Assembly: GCA_903842065.1 (NCBI GenBank)
Contig: CAIMKZ010000106.1
Coordinates: forward strand, 186,001 to 250,000
Length of the DNA: 64,000 bases
Source of the DNA: an uncultured Acidobacteriaceae bacterium
GTDB lineage: Bacteria > Acidobacteriota > Terriglobia > Terriglobales > Acidobacteriaceae
Reading direction: 5' to 3'
A program made the position numbers and the translations under genes. Under the pieces are notes generated by a model. The model saw only the letters and a list, made by a program, of their open reading frames with translations, searched no databases and was not told the DNA's origin. This document shows, piece by piece, positions 1-9,300 of this stretch. Numbering within the stretch: position 1 is the first letter of the stretch; every line of letters begins with the position of its first letter.

Positions 1-160
1 ATCCGATCGCGCGCTCTGGACGCTGTTTCCTCGCGGACAGGTGAAACTCCGGTCGCCATACTACCTCCACATAAACGTACGGAAGATGTCCGTACAAAAT
101 CAGTATAACTCAACTTTGAAATCCTCGTCCACCGGACTTCCAGAGTCCACCCCCACCCCG

Positions 161-208
161 TTGACGTGTATATATTTCAGTGGCAGAATATATATATCGA
201 GGTGTGAG
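161..208 (+). promoter_or_regulatory. Putative vapBC promoter/operator and RBS
   Basis: A TTGACG hexamer (161-166) resembles a -35 box, and AT-rich TATATA runs at 187-196 could hold the -10. The two TA runs form an inverted repeat, TATATATT (169-176) and AATATATA (187-194), 10 bases apart. This suits an operator bound by the antitoxin complex, as is usual for autoregulated VapBC pairs. GAGGTG at 200-205 is a good ribosome binding site for the ATG at 209. A second perfect repeat, GTACGGA/TCCGTAC (77-83 and 89-95), lies further upstream. Nothing else is recognisable in bases 1-160. Confidence 0.45.
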
Positions 209-397
209 ATGGGTACCGCGTTGACATCGATCCGGCTGGACAAGAAGCTGGCCGACAAGGCCGCCCGCGCGCTGGGCGTCAAGACCCGCACCGAGGCCGT
301 CCACCTGGCGCTTGAGGAGATCGTCAAGCTCCAGGAGTTCAAAGACACAATGAAGAAGTACGGCGGCAAACTCAAGTTCGAAGGCTACGATGAGTGA
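209..397 (+). CDS. vapB: VapB-family antitoxin
   Basis: This is a 62-residue protein of the VapB type that pairs with PIN-domain toxins. The segment from about residue 5 to 40 (TSIRLDKKLADKAARALG, then a KTRTEAVHLALEE helix) matches the ribbon-helix-helix-like pattern of this antitoxin family. The charged C-terminal tail (residues 40-62) would wrap the toxin. An in-frame extension back to base 41 exists, but it is not protein-like and lacks a ribosome binding site, whereas ATG 209 has GAGGTG just upstream. The gene overlaps vapC by 8 bases, which implies translational coupling. It probably represses its own promoter through the palindrome at 169-194; that is inference. Confidence 0.85.
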   Translation: MGTALTSIRLDKKLADKAARALGVKTRTEAVHLALEEIVKLQEFKDTMKKYGGKLKFEGYDE

Positions 398-797
398 TCT
401 GGCCGTCTTCGACAGCTCGGTGCTGGTCGATCATCTGCGGACAAACTGCCACGCCGGGCGCATCGCATCGCTCGGGTGCGAGGTGCGCTACTCCGCCGTT
501 GTGCTGGCCGAACTCTGGCGCGGGGTGAGAACCGAAGCGGAACGCCACGTTCTAGCAATCTTCGAACTCAGCAGCCCGCTGCTCACGCCAAGCGGAGCGG
601 ACTGGATCGACTCCGGACGGATTCTGGGCGCAATCCGCAAGCGCCGGGGCTACGAGGCAATCAAGCTGCGCGACCTGCACTTCGACGTGCTGATTGCGCT
701 CGCCGCGCGGTCGGCTAGTGCAAAGTTGATTACGTCAAACCGCGCGGACTTTGAAATGATCCGCGAGTTTGTAGACTTCCGCCTGGAGATTTGGTAG
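390..797 (+). CDS. vapC: VapC-family PIN-domain toxin ribonuclease
   Basis: This 135-residue protein has the size and pattern of VapC toxins, which cleave tRNA or rRNA using a Mg-dependent PIN active site. The first acidic residue is D8 in FDSSVLVDHLR, the second is E41 in AELWRG, and further acidic residues lie in the HFDVLIALAA and NRADFEMI segments near the C-terminus. It overlaps vapB by 8 bases and has no spacing of its own, so the two form one operon. The RNA target cannot be read from the sequence. The catalytic acidic residues appear intact, so the toxin is probably active. Confidence 0.88.
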   Translation: MSDLAVFDSSVLVDHLRTNCHAGRIASLGCEVRYSAVVLAELWRGVRTEAERHVLAIFELSSPLLTPSGADWIDSGRILGAIRKRRGYEAIKLRDLHFDVLIALAARSASAKLITSNRADFEMIREFVDFRLEIW

Positions 798-831
798 CGA
801 GTCCCCGGCTCATCCCTGCCACTAAACTATC

Positions 832-869
832 TGTCCCTTGTCCCTCGGTCCCTTTGTCCCTTTGTCCCT
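832..869. repeat. Short tandem repeat of TGTCCCT-like units
   Basis: Five imperfect units of 7-8 bases built on TGTCCCT or TTGTCCCT follow one another just after vapC. It looks like a small simple-sequence repeat with no coding role. Confidence 0.7.
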
Positions 870-1123
870 GCCTTGCCGATAATTACCCACACTCCCGCTA
901 CACTGAACTCAACCGTAAACCCAGACTCCAAGCTCCGCAGGCACCATCCCGCATAACCGCTTTCGTTTGATGCACTTAAAAATTAATCCGTTTATTTTCA
1001 TGCACTTGTGGGCGCAAAAAGAAAAGTCATTATTTTTCATAATCTTACATATTCGGAAAAGAACTACTGGACTTAATTTTACCACAATATGGTATAAATC
1101 GAGGTGCCGGGTCCTGCCGCCCC
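870..1123. other. AT-rich gap with no recognisable gene
   Basis: From about 960 to 1105 the sequence becomes strikingly AT-rich compared with its GC-rich surroundings. No open reading frame here looks like protein. It could hold a promoter or be a remnant of transferred DNA that came with vapBC. I see no terminal repeats or hairpin of note. Confidence 0.4.
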
Positions 1124-1606
1124 CTAGTACTTGACCTTGTCCGCCGACCCGATCCACGCCTCGAAGCTCGTCCATGCCTCGTCCTTCAGCATCTGCGTCG
1201 CGGGCAGCGCCCGCTCCGGCTGGCTCTTGCGGATCTCTCCATAAAGGTAGGCGTCGTCGAACCCGGCACGTGCGGCGTCGGCGGCATTGGCCCCGTAGTA
1301 GATCGCATCCACCCGCGCCCAGTAGGCAGCGGCCAGGCACATCGGGCACGGCTCGCAACTCGTATAGAGCTCGCAACCGGCCAGCAGAAACGTCCCCAGC
1401 TTCTGGGCAGCGGCGCGGATAGCAACCACTTCGGCGTGCGCCGTAGGGTCGTTCGAGCAGGTCACGTGGTTTGCGCCCTCGCCCACAATCTCGCCGTCGC
1501 GCACCACCACCGCCCCGAACGGACCGCCCCTGCCCGAGGTCACGTTCTCAGTGGCCAGCGCAATGGCGCGGCGCAGAAACTCCGGATTGGGTGCCTTGTT
1601 CACCAT
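1124..1606 (-). CDS. guaD: Guanine deaminase (GuaD-like nucleoside deaminase)
   Basis: This 160-residue cytoplasmic enzyme probably converts guanine to xanthine and ammonia in purine salvage. The cytidine-deaminase fold is clear: GGPFGAVVV near residue 25, the zinc ligand and catalytic glutamate in SNDPTAHAE (about 51-59), and the zinc cysteines in SCEPCPMC (about 84-91). The segments SNDPTAHAE and AGFDDAYLY, and the aromatic C-terminus, resemble Bacillus GuaD rather than tRNA-specific TadA. The frame stays open back to 1888, but that would cross the start of the divergent esterase; the ATG at 1606 starts where the homology begins. TadA or a cytosine-type deaminase are the alternatives. Confidence 0.82.
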   Translation of the reverse strand: MVNKAPNPEFLRRAIALATENVTSGRGGPFGAVVVRDGEIVGEGANHVTCSNDPTAHAEVVAIRAAAQKLGTFLLAGCELYTSCEPCPMCLAAAYWARVDAIYYGANAADAARAGFDDAYLYGEIRKSQPERALPATQMLKDEAWTSFEAWIGSADKVKY

Positions 1607-1763
1607 GCCTGCTCCGGGTCGGGGAGAAACAGATTCATTATGACACCGGCGAGGCAGGCAGCACCTTGAGAAGCGAGCGGCAAGTGGCTTCTTTCGCACT
1701 CTCACCAGGGTCAAATAGAATAGCTGCCACCAGGCAATCTCCAGCCTTGAGGTGCTCATTACC

Positions 1764-3407
1764 ATGAATCGTTTCTCGCCAAGCATCATTCTGGCCGCGG
1801 CTCTCGTGGCCGCGCTTCTGTCTTTCTCGCTGGTATCGGCGGCACAGTCCGCATCCGGTCCAGTCGTGAAGCTCGCCAGCGGCTCCATTCAGGGAGTGCA
1901 ACCAACGCCGGGCAGCGCGGTGTTCAAGGGAGTTCCCTTTGCCCAGCCGCCGGTAGGCGACCTGCGCTGGCGTGAGCCACAGCCCGTGAAAGCATGGACC
2001 GGCGTTCGCCCAGCTCTGAACTTCGGCGCCCCCTGCATGCAGCTCGACACCGGCTGGAACAAGAACTCCGCTACGCTCGCAAGCGAGGACTGCCTCTACC
2101 TCAACATCTGGGCTCCGGAGTGGCCGGCCAAGTCCAAACACGCCGTGATGGTCTGGATGCACGGCGGCGGAAACACCGGCGGATCGGCTCTGGGCGCTGG
2201 CGGCATCGAGCCGCCCTTTGACGGCGCTTCGCTGGCCAGCCACGGGGTGGTGGTGGTCACCATCAACTATAGGCTCGGCATCTTCGGCTTCATCGGCCAC
2301 TCGGAGCTTACCGCCGAGTCGCCCCATCACGCCTCGGGCGGATACGGCATTCTCGACCAGATCGCCGCGCTCCAGTGGGTGCACGACAACATCGCCGGAT
2401 TCGGCGGCGACCCCGGCAACGTGACCCTCTTCGGCCAGTCGGCGGGCAGCCGCGACTCAACCATCGTCGAGGCCTCTCCGCTCAGCAAGGGCCTGGTCCA
2501 AAAGGGCATCGCTGAAAGCGGCTCGCCCATGTCCAGCGACCGCCGCCTTGAGACGCCCGCGCAGGTTGAGCAGGCCGGAGCGGTTCTGGCCGAGGTGCTC
2601 AAAGCCCCCGCGACCAGGCAGATCGCATTCCTCCGCACTATTCCGGCAGCGCAGATCATCGCAGTTCAAAAGCAATTTGCGGCAGCCCTCGAAAAGCAGG
2701 GCCTGTCGCTCGACGTGGGCATGGACGGCTATGCGATCCCGGAATACACCGCCGAGGTCTATCGCTCCGGCAAGGAGCCGGCGCTACCCATGATCTTTGG
2801 CAGCAACGGCCGCGACAACGTAAGCCAGCACATCGGCGAGCCCAATGACACGCCCGAGCAACGGCTGGCTGCAGTGAAGTCCACCGTCGAGCACTTCTGG
2901 GGCAAGTACCCCGACCTCCTTGCCCGCGCACTCAAGAGCTACGGATTCAGCGGAGCCGGTAGCGATGTCTCCACCTACCCGCCCTACGGCCCGGTTGAGA
3001 TTCAGCTTGGCACCGACCTCTCGCAGCGCTGCAACGCCACTATCATGTCGGGCTGGCACAGCACCGTTGCGCCCACTTACGAGTACGAGTTCGATGCCGG
3101 CAACGAGAAGCACGCGCCCTATCACTCCGCCGAGCTCGATTTCGTCTTCGGCTACCTGCGCGATCAGGCCAGCGATCCGGCTCTCGTAAAGGTTTCCGCC
3201 CAGATGCAGCAGTACTGGACAAACTTTGCCAAGACCGGCGATCCCAACGGACCCGGCCTGCCCAAGTGGCCCAAGTACGATGCCGCGGGCCGCAAGTATC
3301 TGCAACTGGCAAACGACGGCATAGCGGAAAAGGCCGCGCTACGCAGCGTGCCCTGCGGAATCTATGCGGAGCGGCTGAATCGCGAACTGGACGCGCGCAA
3401 GAAGTAG
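1764..3407 (+). CDS. Secreted type-B carboxylesterase
   Basis: This 547-residue protein belongs to the carboxylesterase/cholinesterase family of serine hydrolases and should split carboxylic esters outside the cytoplasm. An N-terminal signal peptide is visible (about residues 1-29, ending SLVSAAQSA). The early motif VFKGVPFAQPPVGDLRW and the block ASEDCLYLNIW are typical of the family. The nucleophile is the serine in FGQSAGS (about S226), and the histidine lies in APYHSAELDFVFG. The usual form is GESAGG or GESAGS, so Gln in place of Glu is a mild variation. I chose ATG 1764, with TGAGG upstream, over an in-frame GTG at 1752. The natural substrate is unknown. Confidence 0.85.
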   Translation: MNRFSPSIILAAALVAALLSFSLVSAAQSASGPVVKLASGSIQGVQPTPGSAVFKGVPFAQPPVGDLRWREPQPVKAWTGVRPALNFGAPCMQLDTGWNKNSATLASEDCLYLNIWAPEWPAKSKHAVMVWMHGGGNTGGSALGAGGIEPPFDGASLASHGVVVVTINYRLGIFGFIGHSELTAESPHHASGGYGILDQIAALQWVHDNIAGFGGDPGNVTLFGQSAGSRDSTIVEASPLSKGLVQKGIAESGSPMSSDRRLETPAQVEQAGAVLAEVLKAPATRQIAFLRTIPAAQIIAVQKQFAAALEKQGLSLDVGMDGYAIPEYTAEVYRSGKEPALPMIFGSNGRDNVSQHIGEPNDTPEQRLAAVKSTVEHFWGKYPDLLARALKSYGFSGAGSDVSTYPPYGPVEIQLGTDLSQRCNATIMSGWHSTVAPTYEYEFDAGNEKHAPYHSAELDFVFGYLRDQASDPALVKVSAQMQQYWTNFAKTGDPNGPGLPKWPKYDAAGRKYLQLANDGIAEKAALRSVPCGIYAERLNRELDARKK

Positions 3408-3423
3408 CATCGGAAGATACTTC

Positions 3424-4137
3424 ATGCCCCGAGGCGCTAAATATCTCGATCGGTTGAATGCAGAGATCGTGGCCTGCGATCTCTGCCCTCGCCTGCGCGC
3501 TCACTGCACTGAGACCGCACGCAAGCGCAAGCGTGCCTGGGCCGATTGGGAGTACTGGGGCAAGCCGGTTCCGTCTTTTGGTGATACAGCCGCCCGCGTG
3601 CTGGTTGTTGGCCTCGCGCCCGGAGCGCACGGCTCCAACCGCACCGGTCGGCCGTTCACCGGCGATGGCTCTGGCGACTTCCTCTTTCCCGCGCTGTACC
3701 AGGCCGGATTTGCCTCGCAGCCCACGGCAAGCTCCCGTACAGACGGCATGAAGCTCACCGACATGTGGATCAATTCGGTGGGCCGCTGCGCTCCGCCCGG
3801 CAACAAGCCCACGCCCGAGGAACTCCGCAACTGCGCGCCGTTTCTCGACCGCGAGATCGATCTGCTCACCAACCTCCGTGTCGTGGTCTGCCTCGGCCGC
3901 ATCGCATTCGACGGCCTGCTCGCCCACTTCGTCCGCACCGGCAAGGCTGGCTCTCTGCCCCGCTCAAAGTACGTCTTCGCGCACGGGGCGGAGTTCGTGC
4001 TTCCCGGCGGACTCACGGTCATCGCCTGCTATCACCCCTCGCTCCAGAACACCAACACCGGCAAGCTCACCCGGCCCATGCTGCTCCAGGTCTTTCGGCG
4101 GGCTGCCCGTATCGCTAACACATTTGTCCAAAAATAA
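3424..4137 (+). CDS. Family 5 uracil-DNA glycosylase (UdgB type)
   Basis: This 237-residue protein removes uracil and related damaged bases from DNA as the first step of base excision repair. Motif A is GLAPGAHGSNRTGRPFTGD (about residues 60-78), with Ala where polar catalytic residues sit in other families, as expected for family 5. The second motif is HPSLQNTNTGKLT near residue 203. Cysteines in CDLC near the N-terminus, plus later ones in GRCAPP and RNCAPF, fit the iron-sulfur cluster ligands. It starts 16 bases after the esterase and runs into the cupin 8 bases later, so the three may be co-transcribed. Confidence 0.85.
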   Translation: MPRGAKYLDRLNAEIVACDLCPRLRAHCTETARKRKRAWADWEYWGKPVPSFGDTAARVLVVGLAPGAHGSNRTGRPFTGDGSGDFLFPALYQAGFASQPTASSRTDGMKLTDMWINSVGRCAPPGNKPTPEELRNCAPFLDREIDLLTNLRVVVCLGRIAFDGLLAHFVRTGKAGSLPRSKYVFAHGAEFVLPGGLTVIACYHPSLQNTNTGKLTRPMLLQVFRRAARIANTFVQK

Positions 4138-4145
4138 GGAGAAAT

Positions 4146-4649
4146 ATGGAACTTGATAGAGTGTCCGCCGAGATTCTGCGCACCGTGATCGGCAACGAGC
4201 CGGAGCCAAAACCCGAACCCAAGAAGAAGGACGAGCCGGGAGCCGCCGACCACTGGACCCCTCCGGTGCTGCTCGAGCGCGGAGTCTATCTTCGCAAGTT
4301 GGCGCAGGCCGGCAAAGGCGAGGCCGGCGAGACGCTCAAGGAGTTTCCACGCCACAAGGCGATGCTCTCCTTCCGCAGCCGCAGCGGCCAGCCCGAAGTC
4401 CACAAGGAGTTCGCCGACCTGTTCCTGGTGCTCTCCGGCGGGGTAACTCTCGTCACTGGAGGCACGATCGTAAACGCCCGCGAGGTCAAGCCCGGTGAGA
4501 TTCGCGGCGACTCCATAGAAGGCGGAAAGGTGAATGAGCTGCGCCAGCACGACGTGATCCACGTTCCCGCCGGCACGCCGCACCAGTTTCTTGTCTCTGG
4601 CGAGAAGACCGTGCTGTGCATGGTGATGAAGATTCGGGAGTCCGACTAG
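4146..4649 (+). CDS. Cytoplasmic cupin-domain protein
   Basis: This 167-residue protein has a single C-terminal cupin barrel (about residues 70-165) with metal-ligand-like residues in PEVHKEFADLFLVLSGG and VPAGTPHQFLVSG. The N-terminal 40 residues are charged and rich in Pro, Glu and Lys. A strong AAGGAG site precedes the ATG. It resembles the exported cupin at 17873-18403, with LVTGG after the first strand, a long inserted loop, then a PAGTPH motif, so the two belong to one subfamily. It lies 8 bases after the uracil-DNA glycosylase and is followed by a hairpin. The substrate is unknown. Confidence 0.75.
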   Translation: MELDRVSAEILRTVIGNEPEPKPEPKKKDEPGAADHWTPPVLLERGVYLRKLAQAGKGEAGETLKEFPRHKAMLSFRSRSGQPEVHKEFADLFLVLSGGVTLVTGGTIVNAREVKPGEIRGDSIEGGKVNELRQHDVIHVPAGTPHQFLVSGEKTVLCMVMKIRESD

Positions 4650-4662
4650 GGCTGAACGAGCA

Positions 4663-4688
4663 AAGGCCGGAGCGCACGCTCCGGCCTT
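4663..4688 (+). terminator. Hairpin terminator after the cupin gene
   Basis: A perfect 12-base inverted repeat, AAGGCCGGAGCG against CGCTCCGGCCTT, sits 13 bases after the cupin stop. The downstream T-run is weak, so termination strength is uncertain. Confidence 0.6.
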
Positions 4689-4713
4689 CATAAGCAAACA
4701 ATAGTCTCCGGTG

Positions 4714-4755
4714 CCCCACCCTCGCGGCGTCTTTGTACTTGCCGCCAGGGTGGGG
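4714..4755. repeat. Dispersed hairpin repeat, copy 1 (CCCCACCCT family)
   Basis: CCCCACCCT (4714-4722) pairs with AGGGTGGGG (4747-4755). Inside it GCGGC (4724-4728) pairs with GCCGC (4741-4745) around a T-rich loop. It lies in the convergent gap between the cupin and the DinB-like gene. A close copy at 21075-21116 has GCCGC/GCGGC in the inner stem, so the base pairs are kept although the bases differ. Diverged relatives are at 17034-17066 and 29067-29092. Confidence 0.75.
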
Positions 4756-4763
4756 CCCGTTTC

Positions 4764-5321
4764 TTACTTCGCCGCGGGGGGTGCGGGCATCGGTGCGCGC
4801 TCGGCCGTTGAAGGCGGCACTACGCCGTTGATGCGAAGATGAACGGCCATCTGCGCGTACTCATGCTCAATGTGCACGGTATTGCCCCAAAGCGTGGTAA
4901 GGCGGCTGCGCCCGCCCATGGGACCCGCGCCAATTGACTTGCCCATAGTCGAGTCGTCTGGAGTATAGGCCTTCTCGCACTCGGCCTGCGCGGAACTGAG
5001 CGCGCCGGCCAGCTCGGCCTTGGTGGTCATCTTCGCGGCGCCGGCGTTGCGGCGAGGGCCGCTCAGGCTGGAGCAAGAGCCCATGGCGGAGTCGGCGATG
5101 TGGGCAACGATGTCGCGGAAGCTCATGCTCTCAGGCGTGGGTTTGTAGCCGTACTTGTCCTCGGGCATGGCGGCAGCCGCGGCCACGACGTTGTGGTAGG
5201 TGCGATTCCAGGCCTGCTGGGCCTCGGTGGTGAAGGGGTTGGCGGCGGACGCGGTCTGCGCATGTACGGCGGCAAGTGTTCCGGCAGTGAGCGCCAGAGT
5301 ACAAAGGAACCTGAACTTCAT
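4764..5321 (-). CDS. Exported DinB-like helical protein
   Basis: This 185-residue protein has a signal peptide (about residues 1-26, ending AAVHAQTASA) followed by a DinB/YfiT-type four-helix bundle. Features of that fold are the W at the start of the first helix (AQQAWNRTYHNVV), SFRDIVAHIADSAMG with a conserved His, and VHIEHEYAQMAVHLRINGVVPP near the end with histidines that could bind metal. The C-terminus is rich in Pro and Ala. The ATG at 5321 is preceded by AGGAGGA, which rules out the longer frame to 5405. DinB-like proteins include thiol transferases; the activity here is unknown. Confidence 0.75.
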   Translation of the reverse strand: MKFRFLCTLALTAGTLAAVHAQTASAANPFTTEAQQAWNRTYHNVVAAAAAMPEDKYGYKPTPESMSFRDIVAHIADSAMGSCSSLSGPRRNAGAAKMTTKAELAGALSSAQAECEKAYTPDDSTMGKSIGAGPMGGRSRLTTLWGNTVHIEHEYAQMAVHLRINGVVPPSTAERAPMPAPPAAK

Positions 5322-5482
5322 TGATCTCCTCCTCAAACGGAAAATGCGTGTATTGAGCGAACGAATCGTGGGGATAGCGTCCCGCCGGACTCCTCCGGCG
5401 GCCATCGTTCACATTCTAGACGTATGAGGGGTGCAATTGGTCGGAGTCGGGCGGAGATTGCTGCAACACGGAACCGGGGAAC

Positions 5483-5557
5483 TGGAGCGGGAGACCGGGA
5501 TCGAACCGGCGACATTCAGCTTGGGAAGCTGACGTTCTACCACTGAACTACTCCCGC
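5483..5557 (-). tRNA. tRNA-Gly (CCC anticodon)
   Basis: Read on the minus strand, the 7-base acceptor stem GCGGGAG pairs with CTCCCGC. The anticodon stem TCAGC/GCTGA encloses the loop TTCCCAA, giving anticodon CCC, and the T-arm holds GGTTCGATCC. The CCA end is encoded (5483-5485). The gene is 75 bases including CCA and stands alone between the DinB-like gene and a membrane protein. Confidence 0.93.
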
Positions 5558-5741
5558 CCTTGGGAGAAAGCCTGCTGTGTCTGGACTGGTGCACGGCGGC
5601 TGTGAAGAAGTATACCAAGAGCGGGGGAGAGCCGCTCCCCGGGCGGTCCGCCGGGGAAACTTCTCGTGCCATGGTGTCTAATATGTATGGAGCGCGAACG
5701 CCGCCGATGCGGCAGTTTGCCTCCGGTTCGAGGATAAGATT

Positions 5742-6263
5742 ATGACTTTGCTCGATGCTCCTGTATTTGACGAGGCCCGCGACCGGCGCAAGCGGACTAT
5801 TGGTTTTTCTGTTGCCGGCGGTCTGGTTCTGCTGTTCATCGTCTGGTGGATTGTGGCCGGCCAGCCCATCGACTGGCCCTGGCGCTGGAACGCCCACCTC
5901 TTCGGGCGGATTAAGATCAATCGGTTCTTGACCAACATCGAGAAGAACGATCTCGAAGCCGCGTATGCGGTCTGGATCAATGACAAGGACTGGAAGCAGC
6001 ATCCCTCACACGGCGCAAACTCCTTCGAGCGCTTCAAGGAAGGCTGGGACCCCAAGAGTCCCGACGCCGAGTGGCAGGGCGAGATACACTCCCACAAAAT
6101 CGCCTCCCATCGCATCTACGGCGATGTGCTGCTGGTGGCCATCCTGATCAATGGCGCCAAACAGAACGCGCTGAACCTGACCTACGATCCCAAAAACGGC
6201 CAGGTCGGCTATGCGCCTCCCGGAGTCCGGCTCTCGATCGATCCATGGAAGGTAGTTCAGTAA
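5742..6263 (+). CDS. Single-pass membrane protein of unknown function
   Basis: This 173-residue protein has a positively charged N-terminus (RDRRKR) followed by one hydrophobic segment (about residues 21-40). The remainder is soluble and probably lies outside the cytoplasm. The segment RFLTNIEKNDLEAAYAVWIND suggests a helical start, and the rest has alternating strand-like stretches (DVLLVAILING, LNLTYDPKNGQVGY), like small NTF2- or DUF4878-type folds. I do not recognise a named family. It is single and followed by a strong terminator. Confidence 0.7.
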   Translation: MTLLDAPVFDEARDRRKRTIGFSVAGGLVLLFIVWWIVAGQPIDWPWRWNAHLFGRIKINRFLTNIEKNDLEAAYAVWINDKDWKQHPSHGANSFERFKEGWDPKSPDAEWQGEIHSHKIASHRIYGDVLLVAILINGAKQNALNLTYDPKNGQVGYAPPGVRLSIDPWKVVQ

Positions 6264-6284
6264 CTGGTTTCGAGTTTCAAAAAC

Positions 6285-6325
6285 AAAACGGCCGGCAGAG
6301 ACGCAAACTCTCTGCCGGCCGTTTT
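6285..6325 (+). terminator. Bidirectional rho-independent terminator
   Basis: A 16-base perfect inverted repeat (6285-6300 with 6310-6325) has a GC-rich core (GCCGGCAGAG) and ends in six T on the plus strand and four T on the minus strand. It lies between two convergent genes, the membrane protein and the large glycosyltransferase fusion, and can serve both. Confidence 0.88.
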
Positions 6326-6337
6326 TTAGCCCTGTCC

Positions 6338-9300
6338 TTAGCTGCCCGACTCCATCATGGCTTCGGTCCCCTTGCTCATCTTGGCCGTGCGCTCCAGCTT
6401 GTCCCAGTTGAAGGGCTTGCCGTCGATGGCGCGCTTGACGGTCTTGAACAGCACGATCGAGAACACCTGCCGGTAGGCGAAGCGTTGCAGCCAGATGTGG
6501 AAGAGCAGCCATCCGTCGCCCTTGTTGGCCGGGTGGCGGCGCTCCAGGCTGAAGGCCACCGACGAAGTCACGAAGTCGATCACCAGGAATCCCAGGAAGT
6601 AAACGACCAGCTTCTCAAAGCTCGTCGCCGAGGCGGCCTCGGGGTGATAGTACCGGTCGATGCCGTAGTTGACCACACCGGCCACAAACATCAGGTCGAT
6701 GAAGGGCGACACCAGCGGCAGCAGCATCTGGAAGATGAGGATGTTGGGCAGCGCGAACAGGCCCATGGCGCGGTTGCGCGTAAAGGCCGCACGATGCTTG
6801 AAGACCGCCTGCAAGATGCCGAACGACCAGCGGAAGCGCTGACGCATGAGGCCCTGCATGTCGACCGGGGCTTCGGTAAAGGCCAGGGCGCGGTCCTCGT
6901 AGTCCACTCTGAGTCCGTGCTCGAGCAGGTTCATGGTCAGGTCGGCGTCTTCGGCAACGGTGTTGAGCGGATAGCCGCCCACAGCGCGCACCTCGGCGGT
7001 CCGCCACGCGCCAATCGCTCCCGGAACCACGGTGACGATGTGGAACAGGTCCATGGCCCGACGCTCGAAGTTCTGGCTGGTGATGTACTCCAGAGCCTGC
7101 CAGCGGGTCCATAGATTGACGCGATTGCCCACCTTGGCGTTGCCCGCGATGGCGCCGATCCGCTTGTCCTCGAAGTGCGGCACTAGCTTTGAGATGGCAT
7201 CGGGCGCAATGACCGTATCGGCATCGATGCCGACGTAGATCTCTTCCTCGATACGCTCGATGGCGTGGTTGAGCGCCGCGGCCTTGCCGCCGTTGGGTTT
7301 AATGAGCACCTGCACCAGACCGGACGCGATCTCCTGCGTATAAGCGGCCGTTGCCACCTCGGCGGTCTTGTCGCTCGATCCGTCGTCGATGACCACCACA
7401 TGCAGGTTCTTGTAGTCGGAGTTGAGCACCGACCGGATGGTGCGGACGATGACCTTCTCCTCGTTATAGGCCGGAATGAGCACGGCCACACGGGGATTGT
7501 AGGATGCCGATGTCTGGCGGTAGGGTTTGCGCAGCCGGTCCACGATGGCAAACAGCCCGACCAGCACCAGCCGGGCGCTCATCAGAACGTCGCCGATGAA
7601 GAAAATCAGCACAATTCCGGTGGCAATAACATCCAGCGCAGAGAAGGCTATCGAGTCGGGAATCGTGCGCACCCGCTGCCAGAAACTAAGCGGCGGCATC
7701 ACTTCGGCGGGAGTCTTGCCCATCAGGGACGAGACCGGAACAATGCTGTAGCCTTGCGCGCGCAGCGTGTCGATGAGAAGCGGCAACGCGGCTACGGTAG
7801 CCGCACGATCTCCGCCGCCGTCGTGCAACAGGATGATGGAGCCGCGGTACTGGGGCTTGGTCTTCATCGTCTCCAGCTGCGCCATCACCGAATCGGAGAT
7901 CTCCTCGGGCGTCCTGCGAGGATGATCCATCCAGTCGTCGGTGTCGATCTTGCTGCCGATCACCATGAGCCCCAGCTGTTGCACCACCGCGACAGGAGCA
8001 GCTTCGTCGTCTGTATCCGGCTCCTCGTCGATGTCGTAGGGGGGACGGAAATAGCGCGCGTGGAGGCCAAGCTTGCTCGCGAAGAGCTCGTCGGTGATCT
8101 TGATTTCAAGATTCAGCTGCCGCGGCGAGATTTCGCTGATGTCCGGGTGTGTGTACGTGTGGTTGCCTATCTCGTGACCCTCGCGCGCGATGCGCTGCAT
8201 CAGCCTGACGTTCTGCGATGCGTCCTGGCCGATAAGCATGAAGGCCGCCTTCGCGCCCTTCTCCTTCAGGATGTCGAGAATCTGCGGCGTCCACCGGGGA
8301 TCGGGTCCGTCGTCGAACGACAGCGCCACTTCGTTGGCGTGGTAGCCGTACAGCTGGGCGTTGTAGGCGAGCGGGTACTCCTCCATGTGCTCGTCGACGA
8401 TGAGCTTCTTGCGCGGATCGGGCTCATCGGAATCCACTTCAACCCGGCGTTTGCCCTGTTTGGGAAGGCTGGTGATGCGCAGGATATCGCCTGTACCCTC
8501 GGTATCGACGTTGTGTCCGGGCAGTACCGTCGCAAGCTGTCCGAGCGACTCAGCCGCAGTCGGTCGGTCCCAGATATTCCACACCGACCGGTCCTCGGAA
8601 CCCAGCCGCCACAGCGCGAAAGTCTGCAAGCCCATCTCTCGGGCGACCCGCATCTCATTGAGCACCGTCACCGCATCCAGAAACCAGACCACGTGGCGCT
8701 GGTTCTTGTCCTGGTCCACATATTCGAAGTGGGGATTGAGAGTGTCGTAGTCCAGGTCAAGATCGGCGTCGGCGTCAGAGGCCTTCTGCCAGGCGTCGGA
8801 TACCGATAGCAGGTCGGTCATGACGACTACAGGCTGCTCCTTCCGGCGGCTCTTTGGATTGGGGATGCTGAGAGTCCAGTCGTACCCGTAGTTGCCGATT
8901 GCGCAGATGATCTTCTCCCTGGGAACCAGGCTCATCATGCGTTGCAGATTGGCCACAAACCAGCTCTGCGCCGCCGCCGGTCCGGGGTCGCTTTCTATCT
9001 CGTGCTGGTCGTAGTTCAGCAGCACCACGCCGTCGGCATTGGCCGCGATCGAGCGGTACACCGCATCGCTGTCGTCGGGAGACACGCTTACATACAGGCG
9101 CAGGTTGCGCGCGTGCATCTCCGCGTACAGATCGTGAACAAATACCAGATACGACGGCGTCGCATCCGCGGGCAGGTTCTCGAAATCGAGTGAAAGACCC
9201 TGATAGACCGGATAGGCTTCGACCAGCCGCATCAACTGTTCGTGCAGTAAGGCACGCTTGGTGGCGTCCTTGAACACCGCACCCACGCCCTTGTCCCAGC

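Noticed and set aside
832-869. TGTCCCT units considered as regulator-binding direct repeats
   Set aside because: They lie after vapC with irregular spacing of 7-8 bases and no promoter next to them; a simple-sequence repeat is the plainer reading.
1607-1888. Upstream extension of the guanine deaminase frame
   Set aside because: It overlaps the divergent esterase start and the deaminase homology begins at ATG 1606.
7265-8809. 514-codon open frame on the plus strand opposite the large glycosyltransferase fusion
   Set aside because: It is antisense to a gene with clear catalytic motifs, has His/Arg-rich content typical of a GC-rich shadow frame, and no family pattern.
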